A DNA stretch of 44,020 bases from Mesostigma viride. Lineage: Eukaryota > Streptophyta > Mesostigmatophyceae > Mesostigmatales > Mesostigmataceae. Position numbers and translations under genes: made by a program. Where the stretch lies: assembly GCA_009746045.1 (NCBI GenBank), contig RPFO01001160.1, positions 1 to 44,020 of the forward strand, read 5' to 3'. Shown here in pieces: positions 22,621-34,800 of this stretch (its first letter is position 1; every line of letters begins with the position of its first letter). The notes under the pieces are model-generated. The model did not search any database. It was not told where the DNA came from and saw only the letters and a list, made by a program, of their open reading frames with translations.

Positions 22621-23140
22621 GCAGCTGCACTCACATGTACACACACCGCGCACGCAAGGGGCGGCTGCACACACACGTACATCCACCGCGCACGCAAGGG
22701 GCAACTGCACACACACGTACATCCACCGCGCACGCAAGGGGCGGCTGCACACACACGTACACACACCGCGCACGCAAGGGGCAACTGCACACACATGTAC
22801 ACACACCGCGCACGCTTGGGGCGGCTGCACACACACGTACCTACACCGCGCACGCAAGGGGCGGCTGCACACACACGTACATACACCGCGCACGCAAGGG
22901 GCAACTGCACACACATGTACATACACCGCGCACGCAAGGGGCAACTGCACACACATGTACACACACCGCGCACGCAAGGGGCAACTGCACACACACGTAC
23001 ACACACCGCGCACGCTTGGGGCGGCTGCACACACACGTACCTACACCGCGCACGCAAGGGGCGGCTGCACACACACGTACATCCACCGCGCACGCAAGGG
23101 GCAACTGCACACACATGTACACACACCGCGCACGCTTGGG
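22621..23140 (+). repeat. Example of the 520-bp (13-unit) higher-order repeat
   Basis: The diagnostic GCAGCTGCACTCACATG unit recurs exactly 520 bp apart (22621 and 23141). The same spacing appears at about 26671/27191, 28991/29511, 35181/35701 and 36461/36981, on both sides of the retrotransposon. Thirteen 40-bp units form one higher-order unit. Confidence 0.75.
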
Positions 23141-23759
23141 GCAGCTGCACTCACATGTACACACACCGCGCACGCAAGGGCCGGCTGCACACACACGTAC
23201 ATCCACCGCGCACGCAAGGGGCAACTGCACACACACGTACATCCACCGCGCACGCAAGGGGCGGCTGCACACACACGTACACACACCGCGCACGCAAGGG
23301 GCAACTGCACACACATGTACACACACCGCGCACGCTTGGGGCGGCTGCACACACACGTACCTACACCGCGCACGCAAGGGCCGGCTGCACACACACGTAC
23401 ATACACCGCGCACGCAAGGGGCAACTGCACACACATGTACATACACCGCGCAACCACGGGGCGGCTGCACACACACGTACATACACCGCGCACGCTTGGG
23501 GCAGCTGCACTCACATGTACACACACCGCGCACGCAAGGGGCGACTGCACACACATGTACATCCACCGCGCACGCAAGGGCCGGCTGCACACACACGTAC
23601 ACACACCATGCACGCAAGGGCCGGCTGCACACACACGTACATCCACCGCGCACGCAAGGGCCGGCTGCACACACACGTACATACACCGCGCACGCAAGGG
23701 GCAACTGCACACACATGTACACACACCGCGCACGCAAGGGGCAACTGCACACACACGTA

Positions 23760-23764
23760 CACAC
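23760..23764 (+). repeat. Target-site duplication, left copy
   Basis: CACAC directly before the left LTR, matching CACAC at 26529-26533. The flanks are CA-rich, so chance is possible. However, joining the flanks after removing one copy restores an exact satellite unit. Confidence 0.75.
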
Positions 23765-24507
23765 TGTCAGAAACCGGGGCTCGGAGGAAAGATCTTTTGC
23801 CTGTTATGACCCAGATATTGCACAAGTGTATGGAAAAGACTTCTTGTATTAAAATACGTTTACTGAGAGTGGAAAACACGGTGCGGCCAACACTGGGCGC
23901 AGTCTACCATAGCCAACACTGGGCCAGGGCAAATGACAATGCCAACACTGGGCAGGGTCACACGACCAACACTGGGTCGGGGCCACACACGGCTAGGCAA
24001 GCAAACAACTCTAGGAACACAAAGTAGTGGCGGCTAATGCATTATGCACCGTTGATTTACATCTGACGGCACTGCAGCTTAGCGTCTCTACAACCACGGA
24101 AAGAACACTAGATAATAACGACTTTGCAGCCTGTAATCTATTGTCCACATCATGGTACATTGTGTGTGTGGTCTGATAGGCTCAAAGTCCTATCGCCTCC
24201 AGGGCGGCACCACAAACTGCGGACCTGATCTGATCCGGAGAGAGCCGATGTAAATTACGGCACCTGTAACGGTGCTGACAGGTAACGCTTGCTGTTTCCG
24301 AGCAACATCATTCGGATTTTAGTACACTCAAACATTGTATATGATATTAAACTAGTCAACGACCTGTGGGTGCAATTAATAGGGATGCAAACCCAACAAC
24401 AAGTCGTGTAAATAAACACCTAGCTGACGGCGTCAATTTTCCCCGCATATAATGCGTGATAACATAATGCGTGACAAAAGTAGAGAAACATCGCTAGATA
24501 TTTGACA
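23765..24507 (-). repeat. 3' LTR (743 bp)
   Basis: Plus-strand ends are TGTCA and TGACA, giving a 5-bp terminal inverted repeat with the usual TG...CA. It is identical to the right LTR except for one T fewer near 24297. It contains four CCAACACTGGG motifs (23887, 23913, 23942, 23966) and the inverted repeat TGACGGCGTCA (24425-24435). Confidence 0.95.
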
Positions 24508-24516
24508 CACCCCCAT
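24508..24516 (-). other. Candidate polypurine tract
   Basis: On the minus strand ATGGGGGTG directly abuts the 3' LTR, in the position where plus-strand DNA synthesis is primed. It is short for a polypurine tract. Confidence 0.5.
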
Positions 24517-24537
24517 ACTGCATGTCACGTATTCCGG

Positions 24538-25422
24538 CTACTCAATGAAAAAACCAGCAGGAACATCTGCCACGTCGTCAGCCAGTGGCTCGCCGTCCAT
24601 GGTGAAGTGCGCCTCAGGTTTCTTGGACTTGTTCTCCGCCTTCTTGGACCAGCAGCGATCCTCAGTGTGACCGGTACGGTGGCAGTGCTTGCAGGTCAGC
24701 ACTTTCCCACCCTTGGTGAGGAAGACTGATTCGTCGATAGTACCCGCACAGTGGGGGCAGGCAGCAGTATGATACACTGGTGCACTGGAATCTGAGCTGC
24801 CAGCTTGGGCCGCGCGGTGCACACGCAGATGGTCGTCCACTTTCAGGACGGCGGTCTTGTAGTCTTTCCACGTCAAGTCGGGGGGAAGGTTGTACGCCGC
24901 CAGGACGGGGCCATACTGGGCAGGAAGTCTGCGGCGGTGTGATGTCACCAGGATGGAATCATGGAGTTTATTGTTGCTTAATTTATTATATTGCAGGTAC
25001 AATCGTTCGGTGAGATTGACATTTGCAGGAACAGAATCCATGGGAATCTGCTCAGCTGACAGCAGTTCCTCAAGTGTCGCGGCCTGATGGGTGGATGTCG
25101 TTTCGTCACGTCCATAGACGTCAACCAGGACGGTCCACGCCTCGTGCATATACTTGTTGGGGGCCGTAGCGGCATGCAGTAGCGCGTTGCCGTCGAGGCC
25201 AGCAATCAGGGCAGCGTAACCAATTTTTTGCTGCTTTACCACGATCGGATCCTTTCCAGCTAGTACATCTGAATATCCGAGGGCGTCGAATTGCCCTTCC
25301 GCCTTGATTCGGAATCCGGTGAATTTCTTGGGGTCGCTCCCATCAAAGTTGAGATTCTTGAGAGCACTAAGAACGCTGCTCTCCTTGACTTCTCGTGCCA
25401 CAGCTGGCGCACCTCCCGACAT
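24538..25422 (-). CDS. gag: Gag polyprotein of a copia-type element, with zinc knuckle
   Basis: The ATG at 25422 opens 294 codons to a TAG at 24538-24540, ending 30 bp from the 3' LTR. Residues about 22-50 (LNFDGSDPKKFTGF and following) resemble the N-terminal part of copia Gag. The C-terminal part carries CPHC (222-225) and a CCHC knuckle CKHCHRTGHTEDRC (244-257, spacing C-x2-C-x4-H-x4-C) that would bind the RNA genome during packaging. A Lys-rich stretch follows. No DTG/DSG protease motif, integrase, YVDD reverse transcriptase or RNase H follows, so the reading frame ends with Gag. The intact frame suggests it was functional recently. It would need enzymes from another element. Confidence 0.85.
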   Translation of the reverse strand: MSGGAPAVAREVKESSVLSALKNLNFDGSDPKKFTGFRIKAEGQFDALGYSDVLAGKDPIVVKQQKIGYAALIAGLDGNALLHAATAPNKYMHEAWTVLVDVYGRDETTSTHQAATLEELLSAEQIPMDSVPANVNLTERLYLQYNKLSNNKLHDSILVTSHRRRLPAQYGPVLAAYNLPPDLTWKDYKTAVLKVDDHLRVHRAAQAGSSDSSAPVYHTAACPHCAGTIDESVFLTKGGKVLTCKHCHRTGHTEDRCWSKKAENKSKKPEAHFTMDGEPLADDVADVPAGFFIE

Positions 25423-25765
25423 GTTCTTGATTGCGTTGGAGATTTGTAATGTGAAGTAAAGTGTGATTTAATCTCTCCAGAGATACTGCGTTGTTGTCGA
25501 GCAGATCCTGTAGATTTCTGATTGAAAAGTCTGGAAGTTCGCTGAAACACACACAGTTGAAAAATTCTTGTCGAATGCCACGCAGGAGCCAGCGGCAGTA
25601 GGCAGATTCAGGAAACACGCCCGGGAAGATGTCTTCAACTTGGGCAAAAAGCAGATTTGCTCTTGCGAGGTAGTCTGGGCAAGATTCTTCGGGAAATTGA
25701 AAAAGCTCAATTCCAGATCTCAGGTTGCGGTCGTTGGGAATTGGAAAATATGGGTTCATAGGCAT
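25367..25765 (-). CDS. Leader ORF upstream of gag, unknown
   Basis: The ATG at 25765 (or 25759) opens up to 133 codons that end inside the start of gag, in a different reading frame with 56 bp of overlap. The first 105 or so residues look protein-like, with hydrophobic spacing and a segment (YLARANLLFAQVE, then YCRWLLRGIRQEFFNC) faintly resembling retroelement capsid helices. The last 25 lose that character where they overlap gag. It could be a second capsid-like product, a relic, or chance. No zinc finger or enzyme motif is seen. Confidence 0.35.
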   Translation of the reverse strand: MPMNPYFPIPNDRNLRSGIELFQFPEESCPDYLARANLLFAQVEDIFPGVFPESAYCRWLLRGIRQEFFNCVCFSELPDFSIRNLQDLLDNNAVSLERLNHTLLHITNLQRNQEHVGRCASCGTRSQGEQRS

Positions 25766-25767
25766 CA

Positions 25768-25784
25768 CTCGCTACTCGATACCA
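25768..25784 (-). other. Primer-binding site
   Basis: Directly inside the 5' LTR the minus strand reads TGGTATCGAGTAGCGAG. TGG complements the CCA end of a tRNA. TGGTATC also starts the initiator-Met-type site of many copia elements, but the following bases differ from the plant form, so the tRNA identity is uncertain. Confidence 0.7.
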
Positions 25785-26528
25785 TGTCAGAAACCGGGGC
25801 TCGGAGGAAAGATCTTTTGCCTGTTATGACCCAGATATTGCACAAGTGTATGGAAAAGACTTCTTGTATTAAAATACGTTTACTGAGAGTGGAAAACACG
25901 GTGCGGCCAACACTGGGCGCAGTCTACCATAGCCAACACTGGGCCAGGGCAAATGACAATGCCAACACTGGGCAGGGTCACACGACCAACACTGGGTCGG
26001 GGCCACACACGGCTAGGCAAGCAAACAACTCTAGGAACACAAAGTAGTGGCGGCTAATGCATTATGCACCGTTGATTTACATCTGACGGCACTGCAGCTT
26101 AGCGTCTCTACAACCACGGAAAGAACACTAGATAATAACGACTTTGCAGCCTGTAATCTATTGTCCACATCATGGTACATTGTGTGTGTGGTCTGATAGG
26201 CTCAAAGTCCTATCGCCTCCAGGGCGGCACCACAAACTGCGGACCTGATCTGATCCGGAGAGAGCCGATGTAAATTACGGCACCTGTAACGGTGCTGACA
26301 GGTAACGCTTGCTGTTTTCCGAGCAACATCATTCGGATTTTAGTACACTCAAACATTGTATATGATATTAAACTAGTCAACGACCTGTGGGTGCAATTAA
26401 TAGGGATGCAAACCCAACAACAAGTCGTGTAAATAAACACCTAGCTGACGGCGTCAATTTTCCCCGCATATAATGCGTGATAACATAATGCGTGACAAAA
26501 GTAGAGAAACATCGCTAGATATTTGACA
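25785..26528 (-). repeat. 5' LTR (744 bp)
   Basis: This is the upstream LTR in element orientation, with the same TGTCA/TGACA ends. Candidate promoter parts near its start, read on the minus strand, are the TATA-like CGCATTATATGCG (26465-26477), a repeated CACGCATTAT and the TGACGGCGTCA inverted repeat (26446-26456). Four CCCAGTGTTGG motifs lie toward the R-U5 end (plus-strand 25907, 25933, 25962, 25986). Confidence 0.95.
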
Positions 26529-26533
26529 CACAC
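26529..26533 (+). repeat. Target-site duplication, right copy
   Basis: CACAC directly after the right LTR, matching 23760-23764. Confidence 0.75.
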
Positions 26534-29264
26534 ACCGCGCACGCTTGGGGCGGCTGCACACACACGTACCTACACCGCGCACGCAAGGGGCGGCTGCACA
26601 CACACGTACATCCACCGCGCACGCAAGGGGCAACTGCACACACATGTACACACACCGCGCACGCTTGGGGCAGCTGCACTCACATGTACACACACCGCGC
26701 ACGCAAGGGGCGGCTGCACACACACGTACATCCACCGCGCACGCAAGGGGCAACTGCACACACACGTACATCCACCGCGCACGCAAGGGGCGGCTGCACA
26801 CACACGTACACACACCGCGCACGCAAGGGGCAACTGCACACACATGTACACACACCGCGCACGCTTGGGGCGGCTGCACACACACGTACCTACACCGCGC
26901 ACGCAAGGGGCGGCTGCACACACACGTACATACACCGCGCACGCAAGGGGCAACTGCACACACATGTACATACACCGCGCACGCAAGGGGCAACTGCACA
27001 CACATGTACACACACCGCGCACGCAAGGGGCAACTGCACACACACGTACACACACCGCGCACGCTTGGGGCGGCTGCACACACACGTACATCCACCGCGC
27101 ACGCAACGGGCGGCTGCACACACACGTACATCCACCGCGCACGCAAGGGGCAACTGCACACACATGTACACACACCGCGCACGCTTGGGGCAGCTGCACT
27201 CACATGTACACACACCGCGCACGCAAGGGCCGGCTGCACACACACGAAAAACCACCGCGCACGCAAGGGGCAACTGCACACACACGTACATCCACCGCGC
27301 ACGCAAGGGCCGGCTGCACACACACGTACACACACCGCGCACGCAAGGGGCAACTGCACACACATGTACACACACCGCGCACGCTTGGGGCGGCTGCACA
27401 CACACGTACCTACACCGCGCACGCAAGGGGCGGCTGCACACACACGTACATACACCGCGCACGCAAGGGGCAACTGCACACACATGTACATACACCGCGC
27501 AACCACGGGGCGGCTGCACACACACGTACCTACACCGCGCACGCAAGGGGCAACTGCACACACATGTACACACACCGCGCACGCTTGGGGCGGCTGCACA
27601 CACACGTACCTACACCGCGCACGCAAGGGGCGGCTGCACACACACGTACATACACCGCGCACGCAAGGGGCAACTGCACACACATGTACATACACCGCGC
27701 AACCACGGGGCGGCTGCACACACACGTACACACACCGCGCACGCAAGGGGCAGCTGCACACACACGTACATACACCATGCACGCAAGGGGCTGCACACAC
27801 ACTTACACACACCTTGCACGCAAGGGCCGGCATGCACACACACTGGCATACACCGCGCACGCAAGGGGCGGCTGCACACACGTACATACACCGCGCACGC
27901 AAGGGGCGAGTGCACACACACGTACACACACCGCGCACGCAATTAAGGGACGGCTGCACACACACGTACATACACCGCGCACGCAAGGGGCAACGGCACT
28001 CACATGTACATACACCATGCACGCAAGGGGCGGCTGCACACACACGTACACACACCATGCACGCAAGGAGCGACTTCACGCACAGGTACACACACCATGC
28101 ACGCAAGGTTCGGCTGCACACACATGTACATCCACCGCGCACGCTTGGGGCGGCTGCACACACACGTACATACACCATGCACGCAAGGGGCGGCTGCACA
28201 CACCTGTACATCCACCGCGCACGCAAGGGGCGAGTGCACACACACGTACACACACCGCGCACGCAAGGGGCGGCTGCACACACACGTACACACACCATGC
28301 ACGCAATTGCCAACATGCACACACACGTACACACACCGCGCACGCTTGGGGCGGCTGCACACACACGTACCTACACCGCGCACGCAAGGGGCGGCTGCAC
28401 ACACACGTACATACACCGCGCACGCAAGGGGCGGCTGCACACACACATACATACACCGCGCACGCAAGGGGCAACTGCACACACATGTACATACACCGCG
28501 CAACCACGGGGCGGCTGCACACACACGTACATACACCGCGCACGCTTGGGGCAGCTGCACTCACATGTACACACACCGCGCACGCTTGGGGCGGCTGCAC
28601 ACACACGTACCTACACCGCGCACGCAAGGGGCGGCTGCACACACACGTACATACACCGCGCACGCAAGGGCCGGCTGCACACACACGTACACACACCATG
28701 CACGCAAGGGCCGGCTGCACACACACGTACATCCACCGCGCACGCAAGGGCCGGCTGCACACACACGTACATACACCGCGCACGCAAGGGGCAACTGCAC
28801 ACACATGTACACACACCGCGCACGCAAGGGGCAACTGCACACACACGTACACACACCGCGCACGCTTGGGGCGGCTGCACACACACGTACCTACACCGCG
28901 CACGCAAGGGGCGGCTGCACACACACGTACATCCACCGCGCACGCAAGGGGCAACTGCACACACATGTACACACACCGCGCACGCTTGGGGCAGCTGCAC
29001 TCACATGTACACACACCGCGCACGCAAGGGGCGGCTGCACACACACGTACATCCACCGCGCACGCAAGGGGCAACTGCACACACACGTACATCCACCGCG
29101 CACGCAAGGGGCGGCTGCACACACACGTACACACACCGCGCACGCAAGGGGCAACTGCACACACATGTACACACACCGCGCACGCTTGGGGCGGCTGCAC
29201 ACACACGTACCTACACCGCGCACGCAAGGGGCGGCTGCACACACACGTACATACACCGCGCACG

Positions 29265-30400
29265 CAAGGGGCAACTGCACACACATGTACATACACCGCG
29301 CACGCAAGGGGCAACTGCACACACATGTACACACACCGCGCACGCAAGGGGCAACTGCACACACACGTACACACACCGCGCACGCTTGGGGCGGCTGCAC
29401 ACACACGTACATCCACCGCGCACGCAAGGGGCGGCTGCACACACACGTACATCCACCGCGCACGCAAGGGGCAACTGCACACACATGTACACACACCGCG
29501 CACGCTTGGGGCAGCTGCACTCACATGTACACACACCGCGCACGCAAGGGCCGGCTGCACACACACGAAAAACCACCGCGCACGCAAGGGGCAACTGCAC
29601 ACACACGTACATCCACCGCGCACGCAAGGGGCGGCTGCACACACACGTACACACACCGCGCACGCAAGGGGCAACTGCACACACATGTACACACACCGCG
29701 CACGCTTGGGGCGGCTGCACACACACGTACCTACACCGCGCACGCAAGGGGCGGCTGCACACACACGTACATACACCGCGCACGCAAGGGGCAACTGCAC
29801 ACACATGTACATACACCGCGCAACCACGGGGCGGCTGCACACACACGTACATCCACCGCGCACGCAAGGGGCAACTGCACACACATGTACACACACCGCG
29901 CACGCTTGGGGCGGCTGCACACACACGTACCTACACCGCGCACGCAAGGGGCGGCTGCACACACACGTACATACACCGCGCACGCAAGGGGCAACTGCAC
30001 ACACATGTACATACACCGCGCAACCACGGGGCGGCTGCACACACACGTACACACACCGCGCACGCAAGGGGCAGCTGCACACACACGTACATACACCATG
30101 CACGCAAGGGGCTGCACACACACTTACACACACCTTGCACGCAAGGGCCGGCATGCACACACACGTACCTACACCGCGCACGCAAGGGGCGACTGCACAC
30201 CCATGTACATCCACCGCGCACGCAAGGGCCGGCTGCACACACACGTACACACACCATGCACGCAAGGGCCGGCTGCACACACACGTACATCCACCGCGCA
30301 CGCAAGGGGCGGCTGCACACACACGTACACACACCGCGCACGCAAGGGGCAACTGCACACACATGTACACACACCGCGCACGCTTGGGGCGGCTGCACAC
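29265..30400 (+). repeat. Segmental duplication within the satellite, copy 1 (offset 1,438 bp)
   Basis: Line-by-line comparison shows essentially no differences from 30703-31838 at a constant offset of 1,438 bp, including the rare CACGAAAAACCACC unit and the shortened GGGGCTGCACACACACTT units. The offset equals 36 units minus 2 bp, explained by one unit lacking 3 bp and another gaining 1. Confidence 0.85.
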
Positions 30401-30702
30401 ACACGTACCTACACCGCGCACGCAAGGGCCGGCTGCACACACACGTACATACACCGCGCACGCAAGGGGCAACTGCACACACATGTACATACACCGCGCA
30501 ACCACGGGGCGGCTGCACACACACGTACATACACCGCGCACGCTTGGGGCAGCTGCACTCACATGTACACACACCGCGCACGCAAGGGGCGACTGCACAC
30601 ACATGTACATCCACCGCGCACGCAAGGGCCGGCTGCACACACACGTACACACACCATGCACGCAAGGGCCGGCTGCACACACACGTACATCCACCGCGCA
30701 CG

Positions 30703-31838
30703 CAAGGGGCAACTGCACACACATGTACATACACCGCGCACGCAAGGGGCAACTGCACACACATGTACACACACCGCGCACGCAAGGGGCAACTGCACAC
30801 ACACGTACACACACCGCGCACGCTTGGGGCGGCTGCACACACACGTACATCCACCGCGCACGCAAGGGGCGGCTGCACACACACGTACATCCACCGCGCA
30901 CGCAAGGGGCAACTGCACACACATGTACACACACCGCGCACGCTTGGGGCAGCTGCACTCACATGTACACACACCGCGCACGCAAGGGCCGGCTGCACAC
31001 ACACGAAAAACCACCGCGCACGCAAGGGGCAACTGCACACACACGTACATCCACCGCGCACGCAAGGGGCGGCTGCACACACACGTACACACACCGCGCA
31101 CGCAAGGGGCAACTGCACACACATGTACACACACCGCGCACGCTTGGGGCGGCTGCACACACACGTACCTACACCGCGCACGCAAGGGGCGGCTGCACAC
31201 ACACGTACATACACCGCGCACGCAAGGGGCAACTGCACACACATGTACATACACCGCGCAACCACGGGGCGGCTGCACACACACGTACATCCACCGCGCA
31301 CGCAAGGGGCAACTGCACACACATGTACACACACCGCGCACGCTTGGGGCGGCTGCACACACACGTACCTACACCGCGCACGCAAGGGGCGGCTGCACAC
31401 ACACGTACATACACCGCGCACGCAAGGGGCAACTGCACACACATGTACATACACCGCGCAACCACGGGGCGGCTGCACACACACGTACACACACCGCGCA
31501 CGCAAGGGGCAGCTGCACACACACGTACATACACCATGCACGCAAGGGGCTGCACACACACTTACACACACCTTGCACGCAAGGGCCGGCATGCACACAC
31601 ACGTACCTACACCGCGCACGCAAGGGGCGACTGCACACCCATGTACATCCACCGCGCACGCAAGGGCCGGCTGCACACACACGTACACACACCATGCACG
31701 CAAGGGCCGGCTGCACACACACGTACATCCACCGCGCACGCAAGGGGCGGCTGCACACACACGTACACACACCGCGCACGCAAGGGGCAACTGCACACAC
31801 ATGTACACACACCGCGCACGCTTGGGGCGGCTGCACAC
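30703..31838 (+). repeat. Segmental duplication within the satellite, copy 2 (offset 1,438 bp)
   Basis: Partner of 29265-30400. The blocks diverge on both sides of this interval, so the duplication is about 1.14 kb. Confidence 0.85.
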
Positions 31839-34800
31839 ACATGTACACACACCGCGCACGCTTGGGGCGGCTGCACACACACGTACCTACACCGCGCACG
31901 CAAGGGGCGGCTGCACACACACGTACATACACCGCGCACGCAAGGGGCAACTGCACACACATGTACACACACCGCGCACGCTTGGGGCAGCTGCACTCAC
32001 ATGTACACACACCGCGCACGCAAGGGGCAGCTGCACACACACGTACATACACCATGCACGCAAGGGGCTGCACACACACGTACATACACCATGCACGCAA
32101 GGGGCTGCACACACACTTACACACACCTTGCACGCAAGGGCCGGCATGCACACACACTGGCATACACCGCGCACGCAAGGGGCGAGTGCACACACACGTA
32201 CACACACCGCGCACGCAATTAAGGGACGGCTGCACACACACGTACATACACCGCGCACGCAAGGGGCAACGGCACTCACATGTACATACACCATGCACGC
32301 AAGGGGCGGCTGCACACACACGTACACACACCATGCACGCAAGGAGCGACTTCACGCACAGGTACACACACCATGCACGCAAGGTTCGGCTGCACACACA
32401 TGTACATCCACCGCGCACGCAAGGGGCGGCTGCACACACATGTACATACACCATGCACGCAAGGGGCGGCTGCACACACCTGTACATCCACCGCGCACGC
32501 AAGGGGCGAGTGCACACACACGTACACACACCGCGCACGCAAGGGGCGGTTGCACACACACGTACACACACCATGCACGCAATTGCCGGCATGCACACAC
32601 ACGTACATCCACCGCGCACGCAAGGGGCAACTGCACACACATGTACACACACCGCGCACGCTTGGGGCAGCTGCACTCACATGTACACACACCGCGCACG
32701 CAAGGGCCGGCTGCACACACACGTACATACACCGCGCACGCAAGGGGCAACTGCACACACATGTACACACACCGCGCCCGCAAGGGGCAACTGCACACAC
32801 ACGTACACACACCGCGCACGCTTGGGGCGGCTGCACACACACGTACCTACACCGCGCACGCAAGGGGCGGCTGCACACACACGTACATCCACCGCGCACG
32901 CAAGGGGCAACTGCACACACATGTACACACACCGCGCACGCTTGGGGCAGCTGCACTCACATGTACACACACCGCACACGCAAGGGCCGGCTGCACACAC
33001 ACGTACACACACCGCGCACGCAAGGGGCGGCTGCACACACACGTACACACACCATGCACGCAATTGCCGGCATGCACACACACGTACGTCCACCGCGCAC
33101 GCAAGGGGCAACTGCACACACATGTACACACACCGCGCACGCTTGGGGCAGCTGCACACACACGTACCTACACCGCGCACGCAAGGGGCGGCTGCACACA
33201 CACGTACATACACCGCGCACGCAAGGGGCAACTGCACACACATGTACACACACCGCGCACGCAAGGGGCAACTGCACACACACGTACACACACCGCGCAC
33301 GCTTGGGGCGGCTGCACACACACGTACCTACACCGCGCACGCAAGGGGCGGCTGCACACACACGTACATCCACCGCGCACGCAAGGGGCAACTGCACACA
33401 CATGTACACACACCGCGCACGCTTGGGGCAGCTGCACTCACATGTACACACACCGCGCACGCAAGGGGCGGCTGCACACACACGTACATCCACCGCGCAC
33501 GCAAGGGGCAACTGCACACACACGTACATCCACCGCGCACGCAAGGGGCGGCTGCACACACACGTACACACACCGCGCACGCAAGGGGCAACTGCACACA
33601 CATGTACACACACCGCGCACGCTTGGGGCGGCTGCACACACACGTACCTACACCGCGCACGCAAGGGGCGGCTGCACACACACGTACATACACCGCGCAC
33701 GCAAGGGGCAACTGCACACACATGTACATACACCGCGCACGCAAGGGGCAACTGCACACACATGTACACACACCGCGCACGCAAGGGGCAACTGCACACA
33801 CACGTACACACACCGCGCACGCTTGGGGCGGCTGCACACACACGTACCTACACCGCGCACGCAAGGGGCGGCTGCACACACACGTACATCCACCGCGCAC
33901 GCAAGGGGCAACTGCACACACATGTACACACACCGCGCACGCTTGGGGCAGCTGCACTCACATGTACACACACCGCGCACGCAAGGGCCGGCTGCACACA
34001 CACGTACATCCACCGCGCACGCAAGGGGCAGCTGCACACACACGTACATCCACCGCGCACGCAAGGGGCGGCTGCACACACACGTACACACACCGCGCAC
34101 GCAAGGGGCAACTGCACACACATGTACACACACCGCGCACGCTTGGGGCGGCTGCACACACACGTACCTACACCGCGCACGCAAGGGCCGGCTGCACACA
34201 CACGTACATACACCGCGCACGCAAGGGGCAACTGCACACACATGTACATACACCGCGCAACCACGGGGCGGCTGCACACACACGTACACACACCGCGCAC
34301 GCAAGGGGCAGCTGCACACACATGTACATACACCATGCACGCAAGGGGCTGCACACACACGTACATACACCATGCACGCAAGGGGCTGCACACACACTTA
34401 CACACACCTTGCACGCAAGGGCCGGCATGCACACACACTGGCATCCACCGCGCACGCAAGGGGCAACTGCACACACATGTACACACACCGCGCACGCTTG
34501 GGGCAGCTGCACTCACATGTACACACACCGCGCACGCAAGGGGCGGCTGCACACACACGTACATCCACCGCGCACGCAAGGGGCAACTGCACACACACGT
34601 ACATCCACCGCGCACGCAAGGGCGGCTGCACACACACGTACACACACCGCGCACGCAAGGGGCAACTGCACACACATGTACACACACCGCGCACGCTTGG
34701 GGCGGCTGCACACACACGTACATCCACCGCGCACGCAAGGGGCGGCTGCACACACACGTACATACACCGCGCACGCAAGGGGCAACTGCACACACATGTA

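Larger units (their letters stand above)
11943..23764 (+). repeat. 40-bp CA-rich satellite array, left block
   Basis: About 295 tandem units of 40 bp (example unit 12541-12580). Each unit contains TGCACACACACGTAC, then ACACACC or a variant, GCGCACGC, and AAGGGGCGGC. Variation is confined to a few sites: CGTAC/TGTAC, ACACA/ATACA/ATCCA/CCTACA, CGCGC/CATGC, CAAGG/CTTGG, and GGCGGC/GGCAAC/GGCAGC/GCCGGC/GGCGAG. The variants recur in fixed order, giving higher-order repeats. All three forward frames are open for kilobases because 40 bp shifts frame by one and the unit lacks stops. The resulting Thr/His/Arg-rich 40-residue period is not evidence of a protein. Confidence 0.95.
23765..26528 (-). mobile_element. 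Non-autonomous copia-type LTR retrotransposon (LTR-gag-LTR)
   Basis: The element is 2,764 bp and complete: two near-identical LTRs, a 5-bp target duplication, a primer-binding site next to the 5' LTR (right side), a short purine tract before the 3' LTR (left side) and a copia-like gag. The internal region is only 1,277 bp and has no protease, integrase, reverse transcriptase or RNase H. That matches the published class of terminal-repeat elements carrying only GAG, mobilised by an autonomous relative. The gag frame is intact and the LTRs differ by a single indel, so the insertion is recent. It sits inside the 40-bp satellite. Confidence 0.9.

Noticed and set aside
11889-23852. Giant Thr/His/Arg-rich protein in the left satellite block
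   Set aside because: All plus-strand frames are open because the 40-bp unit lacks stop codons; the frames encode the same cycle and one runs into the LTR.
23765-26528. A full autonomous copia element
   Set aside because: The 1,277-bp internal region has no room for, and shows no motif of, protease, integrase, reverse transcriptase or RNase H.
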